A stretch of DNA of 64,000 nt from Propionivibrio limicola (GTDB taxonomy: Bacteria; Pseudomonadota; Gammaproteobacteria; Burkholderiales; Rhodocyclaceae). The notes below the pieces were generated by a model. It made no database searches. It saw only the letters and a program-made list of their open reading frames with translations, and was not told where the DNA came from. The position numbers were made by a program, and so were the translations under genes. Location of the stretch: contig NZ_SSSR01000013.1 of NCBI RefSeq assembly GCF_009469695.1, positions 22,531-86,530 of the forward strand. The letters run 5' to 3'. Shown here piece after piece: positions 8,990-18,576 of the stretch; position 1 is the stretch's first letter; the number at the start of each line of letters is the position of its first letter.

Positions 8990-11151
8990 GGCTTTTTCGC
9001 CGTGCCACGCTCGCGCCGACGATAGGTCACCACGGCCGGCACGATGACCGACGCCAGCGCCACGACAATCACCGCCAGCGGCCACAGCACCGGTGAATTC
9101 CACTCCTGCCGCCGCTTCGCCCGTTCGGCGACATCGATGCGCTGGTACTTGAGGATATTGTTGGCGACGTCGTTCGGCTTGCGGTTGTGCAGCCAGGCGT
9201 GGCCGAGGGTGTAGCTCTTGGGGTGGAAGCCGAAGATCCACGGCGCGTCGTCCTGCAGGATGCGGTTCATGCGTTTGACGATTTCAAGCCGCGCCGGGGT
9301 ATTGTCCATATCCTTCATCTCGGCGAACAGGCGGTCGAACTCGGGATTCGCGTAGTTCGACTTGTTCTCGCCGCCCTTGGCGACCATGGATTCGTTGCCG
9401 GCGAGCAGGAAGAAAAAGTTTTCCGGATCGGGGTAATCAGCGTTCCAGCCGAGGTAGTAGAGCTGAACGGCGCCCTTGCGCAGTTTTTCCTGAAAGCGGT
9501 TGAAGTCGGTCGAGCGCACGACGAGCTGGATGTCGAGCTTGGCGAACTGGCGGTAGAGCCAGTCGAGGCGCGATTTGTCGCCCATGCCGCCGCTCGTCGT
9601 GTCGAGGTTGAGCACGAGCGGCTCACCGGTCTTGGCGTCGCGTCCGTTCGGCCAACCGGCTTCGGCGAGCAGTTTCCGGGCGACTTCAATGGGCTTGCGT
9701 TCGGCCTTGCCGTCTTTCCAGTCGTAGACGACCGGGTTTAAACCCGCCTCGCCTTCTTCGAAGCCGAAGATGCCCGGCGGTAGCGGGCTCATCGCCGCGA
9801 TGCCGCGTCCGTTCATGAAGATCGAGATGAATTCCTCCTGGTCGATGGCGATCGACAGCGCTTGGCGCAATTTCTTCGCCCGTTCCTCACCAACCCCCTC
9901 TTTTCCGCCGACGACCGGGTCGAGCAGATTGAAGCCCATGTAGAAGGTCGAGGTACGCACGCTGGTCAACAGGCTGATGCCCTTCTCCGCCATCTCGTCG
10001 GACAACTGCACGTCGCCGCCGACGTTGAGCCGCACGGCCTGATCGAAGCTGTCCGATGAAATGCCCGAGGCGTCGTAATAGCCCTGCAGAAATTTGTTCC
10101 AGTACGGGATGCTTTCCTTCTCGCGGGCGAACACGGCCTTGTCGATCAGCGGCAGCGGCTTGCCGCAATCGGCGAGCAAGCCGGCCTCCTTGTCACCGAG
10201 CTCACCTTCGCATGGATACGTCTCTCCATGGAAATTCGGATTGCGCTCGAGCGCCATGCGGCTGTTCGGGTTGTTCTCGGTCAGCATGTACGGGCCGGTG
10301 CCGACCGGGTACCAGTCGAGCGTCAGGTTCTTCTCGGCCATGCCCGGCTGGCTGTAGAAGCGGTCGGCCTCGCGCGGCACCGGGGCGAAGAACGGCATGG
10401 CCAGCCAGTAGAGGAACTGCGGGTATTTGCCGACGAGTTTGACGCGGTAGGTGTAGCGGTCGACGCGCGTCACGCCGTCGATCGGGAACTGATCGAGGTC
10501 AAGCCACGCATCGTTTTTCGACTTAGCCGCTTTCTCCAGCGTCTCACCCAGCTCCTTGAGGCCGACGATGTGAGCCGCCATCATGCCGAAGATCGGCGAA
10601 TGCAGGCGCGGATGCGCCAGCCGCTTGATCTGGTAGATGTAGTCGTCGGCGGTCAGTTCGCGCGTGCCGGTCTGCGAAAAATCGGCCAGCGTTGCGATGT
10701 CTTTCAGCTTTTCAGCATCGAGATCGGCATACACCGGCTTGCCGCTTGCATCGACGGCGAACGCCGGATGCGGCTGGTAACGGATGCCGGGCCGGATACG
10801 GATTTCATAAACGCTGCTGGCAATTTCCGACGATGGCGCATCGGCCGGCAGTTCGTTGCCAGCATCATCGTAGAACGTCGGCACCGGCACCGCCTCGGCC
10901 GTTCCCGGAGCCAGCGTGTACGGCCGCTTCAGGTAGTGGTATTGCAGCGGTGGCTCGTAGATTTGTGCGGTAAACGTCGCCTCGTCCTCTGTGTAGGACT
11001 GCGCCGGGTCGAGATGCTTGGGGCGTTCGGTGAACGCCGAATAGAGGATGTTCTGCCCGCGTTCGCTGGCCGGATACGGATCGTTCTGCTCGCTGCCGCA
11101 GGCGGCTAGCAACAGGCACAAAAAGAGAGAAATCAGACGGGGAAACGGCAT
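8986..11151 (-). CDS. Family 5 extracellular solute-binding lipoprotein (peptide/oligopeptide ABC type) with C-terminal membrane helix
   Basis: A 721-residue OppA/DppA-like binding protein. A lipoprotein signal (FLCLLLAACGS) starts the chain, so the mature N-terminus is probably a lipidated cysteine at about residue 18. The SBP_bac_5 body has the usual cluster HLDPAQSYTEDEATF near the N-terminus, and PLVLNLDTTS and YLGWNADYPDPENFFF further on. The C-terminus ends in one hydrophobic helix (NSPVLWPLAVIVVALASVIV) followed by a basic tail, which is unusual for this family and would give a second membrane anchor. The start at 11151 places the lipobox correctly; an upstream in-frame start would add 11 residues. 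No permease or ATPase genes follow; the next gene is the defence ATPase. Confidence 0.88.
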   Translation of the reverse strand: MPFPRLISLFLCLLLAACGSEQNDPYPASERGQNILYSAFTERPKHLDPAQSYTEDEATFTAQIYEPPLQYHYLKRPYTLAPGTAEAVPVPTFYDDAGNELPADAPSSEIASSVYEIRIRPGIRYQPHPAFAVDASGKPVYADLDAEKLKDIATLADFSQTGTRELTADDYIYQIKRLAHPRLHSPIFGMMAAHIVGLKELGETLEKAAKSKNDAWLDLDQFPIDGVTRVDRYTYRVKLVGKYPQFLYWLAMPFFAPVPREADRFYSQPGMAEKNLTLDWYPVGTGPYMLTENNPNSRMALERNPNFHGETYPCEGELGDKEAGLLADCGKPLPLIDKAVFAREKESIPYWNKFLQGYYDASGISSDSFDQAVRLNVGGDVQLSDEMAEKGISLLTSVRTSTFYMGFNLLDPVVGGKEGVGEERAKKLRQALSIAIDQEEFISIFMNGRGIAAMSPLPPGIFGFEEGEAGLNPVVYDWKDGKAERKPIEVARKLLAEAGWPNGRDAKTGEPLVLNLDTTSGGMGDKSRLDWLYRQFAKLDIQLVVRSTDFNRFQEKLRKGAVQLYYLGWNADYPDPENFFFLLAGNESMVAKGGENKSNYANPEFDRLFAEMKDMDNTPARLEIVKRMNRILQDDAPWIFGFHPKSYTLGHAWLHNRKPNDVANNILKYQRIDVAERAKRRQEWNSPVLWPLAVIVVALASVIVPAVVTYRRRERGTAKKP

Positions 11152-11216
11152 GGGGTGAAGTTTAACGCGATTGATGCCAATCACGCTTTTTCGGCCACTC
11201 CCCCGCCCGACTCAAA

Positions 11217-13355
11217 TCATGCGCGATTCACCTTGAACTGCGCGGCCAGCCCCTCCAGCTTATGCACCGCGGCCGCCGTTTCTTCGAGGCTTTGCTCGGA
11301 TTCGATCAGCGCCATGCGCATCGCCTCGGCCGTCCCCGCCACCGAGCGGATGTGGTGGCTGTGCGTGTTGCTGCTTTCGGCGATGTGGTTGATCGTCGAC
11401 AGGACGTTATTGACCATCGTTTCCATGCCACCGCGATCGGCGACGCTCTCGACCGCCATCTTGAGCCCGGCTTCGAGTTCGCCCATGCCCTGCTGCATGG
11501 CGTCCACGGCGCGGTCGGCCTGGCCCTGCACGCCTTCGATCATGCCACCGATCTGCACGGTCGCCGTGCGCGTGCGCTCGGCGAGCTTGCGCACCTCGTC
11601 GGCGACGACGGCAAATCCGCGCCCGGCCTCGCCGGCCCGCGCCGCCTCGATGGCGGCATTGAGCGCGAGCAGATTGGTCTGGTCGGCGATTTCCTTGATG
11701 ACGAGCACGATGTGGTCAATCTCCGTCGTGCTTTTCTGCAACTCGCTGATCGTCGTCGCCGAATGTGAAATCTGCTCGCGAATATCGGCCGACATCCCCT
11801 GCAAATCCTCGAACTGCTTTTGCGTCCCGCTGAACGTCCGCGCCATGTCCGAGCGCATGCTCGCCGCCTGGTTGGCGGCGGTGTTGATTTCCAGCATCTG
11901 CTCTTCAAGCGAGTCGAGAATCTGGCGCATGGAGTTGAAGACTTCCTGCGATCGTTGGCTCGTCACCCGGCTCGTCTTCACCTGCGCCTGATTGGCCGTG
12001 CTGACTTCGCCGTTGATGCCGAGAATGCGCGCCAGCATCGATTCCATGCTGTCGATCAGGCTGTTGATCCACTGCGCCGTGGCCGTGATCTCGTCACGAT
12101 AGGCGCCAGGTTTTTCCAGCCGTAGCGAGAGATTACCGCCGCCCTCGGCGATGTTCTGCACCATGATCGCCATCTGGCTGATGCGGCGCGATAGACGCTT
12201 CAGAAAGAGCTGGTGGAAAAGCGACGCGCCAACCAGCAAACAACCCGCCTGTGCAAAAAGCGACTCGGCGCCGCTCAGACCGAGTCCGAGCGTCAGCGCC
12301 GCCGCGCCGCTCATGGCGAACAGACCGGTCACCAGCAGTCCCTTGCTGGCCCGGTAGCTCACCGGGCGCGGGCGATAGACCTCTTCCAAGTCCGCCTCGC
12401 ACATCATGCCCCAGGTGTCGAGCGAGCCCGGCATCTGGAACGTTACGCCCTTGCCGATCACCGGGATATGGCGGTAATCGGAATAGCCGGGATAAGTCAC
12501 GAACAGGTTGCTTCCCTTGCGGATCGTTTCGCGCACGCCCGGATGCAGTCGCCCGGTCGCCGGATCGTTGAAGACGAGTTCGAATTCGGTGTGATCCTTG
12601 ACCCGCACGACGCCGAAATCGGTCTTGACGCCGTCCTTGAGGTTGTCGCCGAGCGAAAACGAGCGATCCTCGAAGCGCGAGCGCGACAGCGCCACGCCGG
12701 GCTGGATGCTGCCATCGAGCACAGCTCTGGCCATGAACAGGTAGTTGTCGCCCGATTCGTGGAAGACGTGGCCACCCTCGCGCTGAATCAGGTCGCCGAC
12801 CACATCGTTCGGCACGCGGACGCAGAGGATGGCGCGCAGCTGCCCGTCGCGCACGACCGGCCGCAAGAACAGCAGGGTCACGGCGTCGTGAAAGTTGGAA
12901 CTGCTCGGCCCGATTTCCAGCGTCAGCGGATCGACGTAGGGGCCGTAAAGAAGCGGCTGTTTGGCGGCGAGATCCAGCACCCGCGACGGCACGCTGCTTT
13001 TTCCCTTGTGCTGCGCGTAGCTCGACGCGATCACGCTCCCCTTGGGATCGAGCACAAAGAGTTCCGAGCAGTCGCGGCAAATGCGCAGCCGCGCCGCCAG
13101 CCAGTCGCCGGTCAGCGCCTTCTCGCAGGGCAGCGAACGCGCAAATCCTTCCAGATGGGCCCATTGCTGGTTGGCCCAATCGGTCAGGATGCGCACGCGC
13201 GTCTGGGCGACGCCTTCGAACGCCGTTTCCAGCCACGGATAACGCTGCCTATTGAGAAGCGTGGCCCAGCGCATGACCACTTTGCCCGTTTTCCCGAACC
13301 ACGGTAGCCAGCCTTTTTCTTCCGTCGAAAGCGCCATCGAATCACTTGCCAACAT
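11217..13355 (-). CDS. Methyl-accepting chemotaxis protein with N-terminal sensor ahead of a membrane hairpin
   Basis: A 712-residue chemoreceptor. The signalling tip is intact ([20 protein letters not shown], then [18 protein letters not shown]), so it should engage CheA and CheW. The order of parts is unusual: no membrane helix is seen at the N-terminus, a large PDC/Cache-like region (about 50-325, with CRDC and [15 protein letters not shown]) comes first, then two hydrophobic helices (about 335-380), a HAMP-like linker and the long signalling coil. The input domain may therefore be cytoplasmic. AAGGGAG lies at the right distance from the ATG at 13355. There is no C-terminal CheR-tethering pentapeptide. 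An EAL gene lies upstream on the same strand. Confidence 0.88.
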   Translation of the reverse strand: MLASDSMALSTEEKGWLPWFGKTGKVVMRWATLLNRQRYPWLETAFEGVAQTRVRILTDWANQQWAHLEGFARSLPCEKALTGDWLAARLRICRDCSELFVLDPKGSVIASSYAQHKGKSSVPSRVLDLAAKQPLLYGPYVDPLTLEIGPSSSNFHDAVTLLFLRPVVRDGQLRAILCVRVPNDVVGDLIQREGGHVFHESGDNYLFMARAVLDGSIQPGVALSRSRFEDRSFSLGDNLKDGVKTDFGVVRVKDHTEFELVFNDPATGRLHPGVRETIRKGSNLFVTYPGYSDYRHIPVIGKGVTFQMPGSLDTWGMMCEADLEEVYRPRPVSYRASKGLLVTGLFAMSGAAALTLGLGLSGAESLFAQAGCLLVGASLFHQLFLKRLSRRISQMAIMVQNIAEGGGNLSLRLEKPGAYRDEITATAQWINSLIDSMESMLARILGINGEVSTANQAQVKTSRVTSQRSQEVFNSMRQILDSLEEQMLEINTAANQAASMRSDMARTFSGTQKQFEDLQGMSADIREQISHSATTISELQKSTTEIDHIVLVIKEIADQTNLLALNAAIEAARAGEAGRGFAVVADEVRKLAERTRTATVQIGGMIEGVQGQADRAVDAMQQGMGELEAGLKMAVESVADRGGMETMVNNVLSTINHIAESSNTHSHHIRSVAGTAEAMRMALIESEQSLEETAAAVHKLEGLAAQFKVNRA

Positions 13356-13477
13356 TCAGAACTCCCTTTTTGAACTGTTTTGTCTTAAAAAACACGTAGC
13401 GACCATGACAAACGCACCATGCTGGTGCCATGTGCGCACCAATCGTGTGCCAGCCTGATCAACTTCTATGGATGAAC

Positions 13478-14767
13478 TTAGGGATTGCGCAGATCGCCGC
13501 AGATGACGCACGTCCGGTCGCCGATCTTGAAGCTGACGGAAACCGTGATGCATAGCCGCGCGCTGGATACCGACAGATACGGCCGCGTCACCTGCACACG
13601 CCCGAAGTTCTCGATGGCGCGGCGGAAATACGGGCTGCGCGCCCAGCGGGCACCGCTCGAATCCCACAGCGGCGCGAGACGCAGATCCTTGTCCGGACTG
13701 AACTCGGCCGACCATTCGTTGACGCCGATCTGGCGCCCCTCGTGGTCGAGCAGATAGCAGAAATCGGCCAGCGGCAGTTCGAGGAACGACGCGCACGCCT
13801 CGGCCACCGGGCGCCCGGCGGAAAGGAGTACGGAGGCATAGCCGATGGCGTTTATGTACGGAGACAAATACTCCTTGTGCTGCTTGCGATCCTTGCGCCA
13901 GTTGTCTTCGAACGTCGCCCACAATTTGCCGACCAGTTCGTCCGTCTCGTCACTGACGCACGGCTCGGGGGCCGGTTTTCCAAACAGATAGCCTTGGGCG
14001 AAATCGGCATCGGCATCAAGCGCAATGCACGCCTCTTCCGCCGTTTCGATGCCTTCGACCAGCACCATCGCCCCGGCTTCGTGCAACAGCGACACGACTT
14101 GCGGCAACAGACGCCGGATCTGGCGACTGCTTGCCGACTGCACGATCAGGCTGCGGTCGAGCTTGACGATCTGCGGCCGGATCTTCCAGACGCGGTCGAA
14201 ATTCGAGCTGCCGGCGCCGAAATCGTCGAGCGCGATCAGGCAGCCCAAATCGCGGAAATAAGCGACTGCCGATTCGAAATCGCGGTCATCGCGCACATGC
14301 TCTTCGAGCACCTCAATGACCAGCCGGTGCGGCGGGAAACCGAGCTCCTCGAGCAGATTGGCGAAGAAACGCCCCTCCTGCGCCTTGCGCGAGTTCAGGA
14401 ACACCTCCGGCGTCATGTTGAGGAAAAGCCAGCTGCGCTCGTCGGCTACACCGAGGTAATTGCGCAAGTGCAGGCGATGGCTCAGCCGGTCCAGCCGCGA
14501 GCGCCCGTCGGCGGGGAGACTTCCAAAAAGGGAATAAGGAGAAAACGGCGCTCCGCTTTCCGTTTTCGACCGCAACAGCGCCTCGTAACCGATGGGACGC
14601 TGATGGGACAACCCATAAATCGGCTGAAAATGGCTGGTCAGCGTATAGCCGCCAAACTGGGCGGTTTGCGAAGAAAGGCCGGCGAAACCGGCGCAATCGG
14701 TAAACGGACGGGCAGCATGAATGGAACTGCTACGGCAATGACTTGCCGTTGAAACCTGAAACTGCAT
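13478..14767 (-). CDS. EAL-domain c-di-GMP phosphodiesterase with C-terminal PAS/Cache-like domain
   Basis: About 429 residues. The EAL domain keeps the catalytic set: GYEALLR, the Asn in LNMTPEVF, the Glu in VIEVLEEH, the LDDFGAG pair of aspartates, KLDRSL, VEGIET and QGYLFGKP. It should hydrolyse c-di-GMP to pGpG. The C-terminal 150 residues (FCYLLDHEGRQIGVNEWS ... CVICGDL) resemble the PAS-like sensory domain of YkuI-type proteins. The ATG at 14767 has AAGG seven bases upstream; the longer frame from 14812 lacks support. The receptor gene follows 122 bp downstream, suggesting linked control of motility and second messenger. Confidence 0.85.
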   Translation of the reverse strand: MQFQVSTASHCRSSSIHAARPFTDCAGFAGLSSQTAQFGGYTLTSHFQPIYGLSHQRPIGYEALLRSKTESGAPFSPYSLFGSLPADGRSRLDRLSHRLHLRNYLGVADERSWLFLNMTPEVFLNSRKAQEGRFFANLLEELGFPPHRLVIEVLEEHVRDDRDFESAVAYFRDLGCLIALDDFGAGSSNFDRVWKIRPQIVKLDRSLIVQSASSRQIRRLLPQVVSLLHEAGAMVLVEGIETAEEACIALDADADFAQGYLFGKPAPEPCVSDETDELVGKLWATFEDNWRKDRKQHKEYLSPYINAIGYASVLLSAGRPVAEACASFLELPLADFCYLLDHEGRQIGVNEWSAEFSPDKDLRLAPLWDSSGARWARSPYFRRAIENFGRVQVTRPYLSVSSARLCITVSVSFKIGDRTCVICGDLRNP

Positions 14768-14856
14768 TTTTTGCCTTGGCTCATGCAAAAATCGGAAGCA
14801 GCCAATAAGCAATTAACAGGCCAGAAAAAAGTTCAACTTTTTGCGGACTTTTTCAG

Positions 14857-15807
14857 TCAGTGCCACAAACCACCGATCGTCCACCGCGGATGCGAGCGGA
14901 CACGGCTGGCCAGCGCCCCCGGTTCATAAAGCGTTCGCTCCATCCCGGCATCGAGCCGATCACCTTCGGGAGCGAGTTCGAGCAGGCGACGGATGCGCTC
15001 TTCCGTCGCCGGGTGAGTGCGTAGCCAGGACGGTTCCGGGTTGCCCCAACCGGGCATGAGGAGGCTGCGCCACGACCGGCTGCCGCGTTCGATGCGCGCC
15101 AATGCCGAAGCCAGTCCGCGCGGATCGCCGGTCAACGCCGCCGCCGTGAGGTCGGCATCGAATTCACGCACGCGCGACAGGCCAAGCTGCGAAAGCATGG
15201 CCAAGTGCGGCGCGAAAACCAGCAGCAAGAACGCAGGCCAGTTGATTTCCCCCTCGCCGCTCGCCCACAGCGGCAACGAAAAAAGGATCATGAACTGGCC
15301 GAGCAAGGCGAAAACGCTGGTCAGGCGGCTGACGTAATCGGCCAGCCCCATGACGCGCAAGTCGCCGTGCGCGATATGCGCCGTCTCGTGCGCCAGCACG
15401 CCGGCAATTTCGCGCGGCGTCAGTTGTTCCAGCAGCCCATGCGTCAGCGCAATCGCCGACTCGCGCCGGTTGCCGACGGTAAAGGCGTTAATGAACGGAC
15501 TCGGCACGTAATACAGTTCGGGCACAGCGGGCAATTCGGCCCTTCCGGCGATTTCCTCCATCAGCCGCCAGAGACCGGGCGCAGCGTGCGGATGGATCGG
15601 CCGCGCGCGATACAGGCGCAAGGTCAGCCGCGCTGTCGACGGCTCGACCAGCAGGGCGATCGCGCTGGCGACCAGCGCCACCCACAGACCATCCGGCCCG
15701 GTCAGCAGATAGCCGGCCAGCGCGCCAATGCCGAGCATCGCCCCGATCAGCAGCGCCGTCTGGAGCCGGTTGCTCCACGCGTGTCGCTGCCAGCGCTCGG
15801 ACAGCAT
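14857..15807 (-). CDS. htpX: HtpX-like membrane zinc metalloprotease
   Basis: A 316-residue M48-family protease. Two N-terminal hydrophobic helices (LLIGAMLGIGALAGYLL and LWVALVASAIALLVEP) precede the catalytic HETAH, and further hydrophobic segments follow (FALLGQFMILFSLPLW, FLLLVFAPHLAML). A downstream SRVREFDAD supplies the third zinc ligand. HtpX works with FtsH to remove damaged inner-membrane proteins. The ATG at 15807 has GAGG seven bases upstream; a GTG two codons earlier is the alternative. It lies a few bases after cbpM and is probably the last gene of a heat-shock unit. The C-terminal part after the membrane segments has SWLRTHPATEERIRRL, normal for the family. Confidence 0.9.
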   Translation of the reverse strand: MLSERWQRHAWSNRLQTALLIGAMLGIGALAGYLLTGPDGLWVALVASAIALLVEPSTARLTLRLYRARPIHPHAAPGLWRLMEEIAGRAELPAVPELYYVPSPFINAFTVGNRRESAIALTHGLLEQLTPREIAGVLAHETAHIAHGDLRVMGLADYVSRLTSVFALLGQFMILFSLPLWASGEGEINWPAFLLLVFAPHLAMLSQLGLSRVREFDADLTAAALTGDPRGLASALARIERGSRSWRSLLMPGWGNPEPSWLRTHPATEERIRRLLELAPEGDRLDAGMERTLYEPGALASRVRSHPRWTIGGLWH

Positions 15808-15816
15808 CGACACGCC

Positions 15817-16155
15817 TCACCCGCGCCGCGACGGACGGTTGGCGATTCGACGCAGCTCGTCCATCTCTTCGAGAAGATCGGCGACCAGCGCCGCCAATTC
15901 GGGCACCGCATCGAAGTCACGCTCAAGTTCGCGCATGCGCCGGACGCGCTGCAGGCTGGCGGCGGAAAGACGCCAGATGCCGGCCACGCGCTCGGCACCG
16001 GGGAGCAAGCCTTCGTCGATGTGGTACAGCAACCAGTCGGTTTCGACGCGGCACGCCAACGCCATTTGTTCGAGCGTCAGCCAGCTCTCTTCGAGCAAAG
16101 TGCCGACCAGGATGTCGGCAGGAAACTCGCGTAATTCTCTTTCGTGCATGATCAA
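15817..16155 (-). CDS. cbpM: Chaperone modulator CbpM
   Basis: A 112-residue MerR-like small protein of the CbpM family that binds the J-domain of CbpA and blocks both its co-chaperone and DNA-binding activity. The core (EESWLTLEQMALACRVETDWLLYHIDEGLL) matches the CbpM winged-helix-like fold, followed by a C-terminal helix rich in Arg and Glu. Its ATG overlaps the cbpA stop as ATGA (16152-16155), so the inhibitor is coupled to its target. Confidence 0.92.
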   Translation of the reverse strand: MIMHERELREFPADILVGTLLEESWLTLEQMALACRVETDWLLYHIDEGLLPGAERVAGIWRLSAASLQRVRRMRELERDFDAVPELAALVADLLEEMDELRRIANRPSRRG

Positions 16156-17111
16156 CTCCCGAACGGGCGGCGTGGATTGAAGGCCCGTGGATTAAAATCC
16201 ATCTCGCGTGCCATCGTTTCATAGAGCTGCCGCGCTTTCGGCGTATCGGCAGGCGGCAACACCACCTGCAAGGCAAGAATCAGGTCGCCCGGCGGATTGC
16301 CGGGGATCCCCTTGCCACGCACGCGCAACGTCCCGCCGCTCTGCGCCCCGGCCGGCACGCGCACGTTCAGATGACTGCCCGGCAGATCGACGCCGACGAC
16401 CGCGCCCAACGCCGCTTCCCACGGCGTCACCGGCAGATCGAGATGCAGGTTGCGCCCCTCGGCGCGCAACCGCTCATGCGGACGGAAGTGGACTTCGAGC
16501 AGCAAATCGCCGGAGAGCGCCCCGTTCAATCCGGGCGCTCCCTGCCCGGCCAGCCGGATCACCTGTCCTTCGCGCACGCCGGCCGGGATCTTCACGTTCA
16601 GCGTACGCGTCTCAAGGGAGACGTGCCCCTGCGCGTCGATCGTCGGAACGCGCAGCGAAATCTGCCGCGTCGCGCCAAGAAAAGCGTCCTCGATGTCGAG
16701 CAACACCTTGGCGTGATGGTCTTCGCCACGTCTCCTGGATGCGTCGCGATGCGGGCGGAACTGCCCGCCCATCTGGCCGAACAGTTGCGAGAAGAAGTCG
16801 CTGAAATCGGCCGCCTCGCCGGGCGAAAAACCGTGCGTCGAGAATTCGAAACCGGCGTCCCAGTCGGGCGGCGGACGGAAATCCTGCCCCGGCTGATAGC
16901 CCTGTCCAACCTGATCGTAGGCAGCGCGCCGCTCGGGATCGGACAGCACCGTGTACGCCTCATTGAGCTCCTTCATCCGCGACTCGGCGTCGGGCTCCCT
17001 GGATACGTCGGGGTGATACTTGCGCGCCAGCTTGCGGAAGGCCTTCTTGATCTCCTCCGCCGTCGCCTCGCGTTTGACACCCAAAGTCTGGTAATAGTCC
17101 TTGAATTGCAT
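16152..17111 (-). CDS. cbpA: Curved-DNA-binding co-chaperone CbpA
   Basis: A 319-residue class II J protein. The J-domain occupies residues 1-70 with KYHPDVSREP, a short Gly-rich linker holds FFSQLFGQMGGQF, and two DnaJ C-terminal beta-barrels follow. There is no zinc finger, as expected for CbpA. It stimulates DnaK and can bind curved DNA in the nucleoid. GGAG precedes the ATG at 17111. A sigma-32-type promoter lies 45-74 bp upstream, and cbpM and htpX follow directly. Confidence 0.93.
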   Translation of the reverse strand: MQFKDYYQTLGVKREATAEEIKKAFRKLARKYHPDVSREPDAESRMKELNEAYTVLSDPERRAAYDQVGQGYQPGQDFRPPPDWDAGFEFSTHGFSPGEAADFSDFFSQLFGQMGGQFRPHRDASRRRGEDHHAKVLLDIEDAFLGATRQISLRVPTIDAQGHVSLETRTLNVKIPAGVREGQVIRLAGQGAPGLNGALSGDLLLEVHFRPHERLRAEGRNLHLDLPVTPWEAALGAVVGVDLPGSHLNVRVPAGAQSGGTLRVRGKGIPGNPPGDLILALQVVLPPADTPKARQLYETMAREMDFNPRAFNPRRPFGS

Positions 17112-17155
17112 GAAAGCTCCATTTCTACGGGCTCTCGAATGGCCGCTACGTTCTC

Positions 17156-17185
17156 AAAATGGCACCGCTCATCGGGTAATTCAAG
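17156..17185 (-). promoter_or_regulatory. Candidate sigma-32 (heat-shock) promoter of cbpA-cbpM-htpX
   Basis: On the minus strand CTTGAA (17180-17185) is followed after 15 bp by TGCCATTTT (17156-17164). This is close to the RpoH consensus CTTGAA then CCCCATNT with a 13-17 bp spacer. The start point would fall near 17148, giving a leader of about 37 nt that includes GGAG. All three genes it serves belong to heat-shock-type families. Confidence 0.65.
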
Positions 17186-17388
17186 ACCACCGATGCAATA
17201 GCGAAGTCCGCCGAAACCTTTCCCAAACCTTTCCCCACAGGTAGACGGCGTCAGATTCGTTTCATACACTGCAGAAACTGTTGCCTGCGGTCGCCGCGCT
17301 TATCCCGACGTTCTACGGGCAACAAGACAAAGCCGCACCAAGACCAACAAGGCATTCAGGGAAAAACGTCAAAGAGGAGGTATCCGGC

Positions 17389-18576
17389 ATGAGTTGTCAA
17401 ACCGGCATCCTGAGGGGGCAGTCCCACGCCCGCGACGCACGCGAAGCGGTGCGCGAGTTTCACGCCGCCGTCAACCAGCCGGACACGGCACTGGTGCTGT
17501 TCTTTTGTTCGAGCACTTACGATCTCGACGTTATCGCCGATGAAATGCAGCGCCGTTTTGCCGGCGTCCAGGTCGTTGGATGCACAACGGCTGGCGAAAT
17601 CGGCCCGGCGGGTTACGTCAGCGCCACGCTCAACGGCGCGAGTTTTCCTGCCAGCCATTTCAGGGCCGTCAGCGGCTGCATCGAAAACCTCCAGAGTTTT
17701 CAAGCGGTGCAAGGCCAGGAACTCGTGCATCAGCTCAAGCAGCGTCTGGCCGCAGAGCCAGCCGGCCCGAAAAATGGCAAGTGCGTCGCCCTGCAACTGA
17801 TCGACGGACTTTCGGTGCGCGAGGAGCCCGTCACCCGCAGCCTGCAAAGTGCGCTCGGCGGCACACCGCTCGTCGGCGGCTCGGCCGGCGACGACATGGG
17901 CTTACAACACACCCGCATCTATTTCGGCGGCCGCTTTCTATCCGACACGGCCGTACTCGTCCTGCTCGCCACACCGCTCCCTTTCGCGCCGTTCATGACC
18001 CACCACTTCGAGCCGATGAACGAACGGCTGGTCGTTACCGCCGCCGATCCCGCCCGCCGCATCGTTTACGAACTGAACGGACGCCCCGCCGCAAAAGAAT
18101 TCGCGAATATTCTCGGCCTCGCCGAGCGGGAACTCGACATCAGCCACTTCGCCTGCCACTCCGTTTCAGTCCTCGTGAACGATGAAAGCCATGTCCGTTC
18201 AGTCCAGAAAATCAATGGAGACGGTAGCCTCACTTTCTTCTGCGCCATTGAGCGCGGGCTGGTGCTGCGGGCCACCCGCAGCAAGGACCTGCTAAAGAAC
18301 CTCGAACAGCTTTTTTCACGCATCCACGCCGAAATCGGCCCGCCACATTTCATCCTTGGTTTCGACTGCATACATCGCCGTCTGGACATCGAATGCAACG
18401 CCGACCGTGATCGAATCGTCGAATTGCTCGTCAATAACGGCACCACCGGCTTTTGCACCTACGGCGAGCAATACCGCGGCGCGCACATGAACCAGACATT
18501 TGTCGGCGTGGCGTTTGGGGGCTCATTGCCCGTCGACGCTCCGCTCCAGATAGCAGAAGAGTCAAACCATGCGTAA
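17389..18576 (+). CDS. FIST-domain sensory protein
   Basis: A 395-residue protein with FIST_N (about 25-220) and FIST_C (about 225-370) domains, which are predicted to bind small ligands and feed signalling proteins. Recognisable parts are [12 protein letters not shown] and [12 protein letters not shown] in the N-terminal half and VGVAFGG near the end. AGGAGG lies ahead of the ATG at 17389; the open frame extends 36 codons upstream without support. Its last 8 bases overlap the start of the hybrid kinase gene, so the two are made together and probably form one sensing unit. No membrane segment is seen. Confidence 0.9.
   Translation: MSCQTGILRGQSHARDAREAVREFHAAVNQPDTALVLFFCSSTYDLDVIADEMQRRFAGVQVVGCTTAGEIGPAGYVSATLNGASFPASHFRAVSGCIENLQSFQAVQGQELVHQLKQRLAAEPAGPKNGKCVALQLIDGLSVREEPVTRSLQSALGGTPLVGGSAGDDMGLQHTRIYFGGRFLSDTAVLVLLATPLPFAPFMTHHFEPMNERLVVTAADPARRIVYELNGRPAAKEFANILGLAERELDISHFACHSVSVLVNDESHVRSVQKINGDGSLTFFCAIERGLVLRATRSKDLLKNLEQLFSRIHAEIGPPHFILGFDCIHRRLDIECNADRDRIVELLVNNGTTGFCTYGEQYRGAHMNQTFVGVAFGGSLPVDAPLQIAEESNHA

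Noticed and set aside
14820..14846. AAAAAGTT/AACTTTTT palindrome after htpX
   Set aside because: The stem is A/T-only with almost no loop and no GC core. It is too weak to call a terminator.
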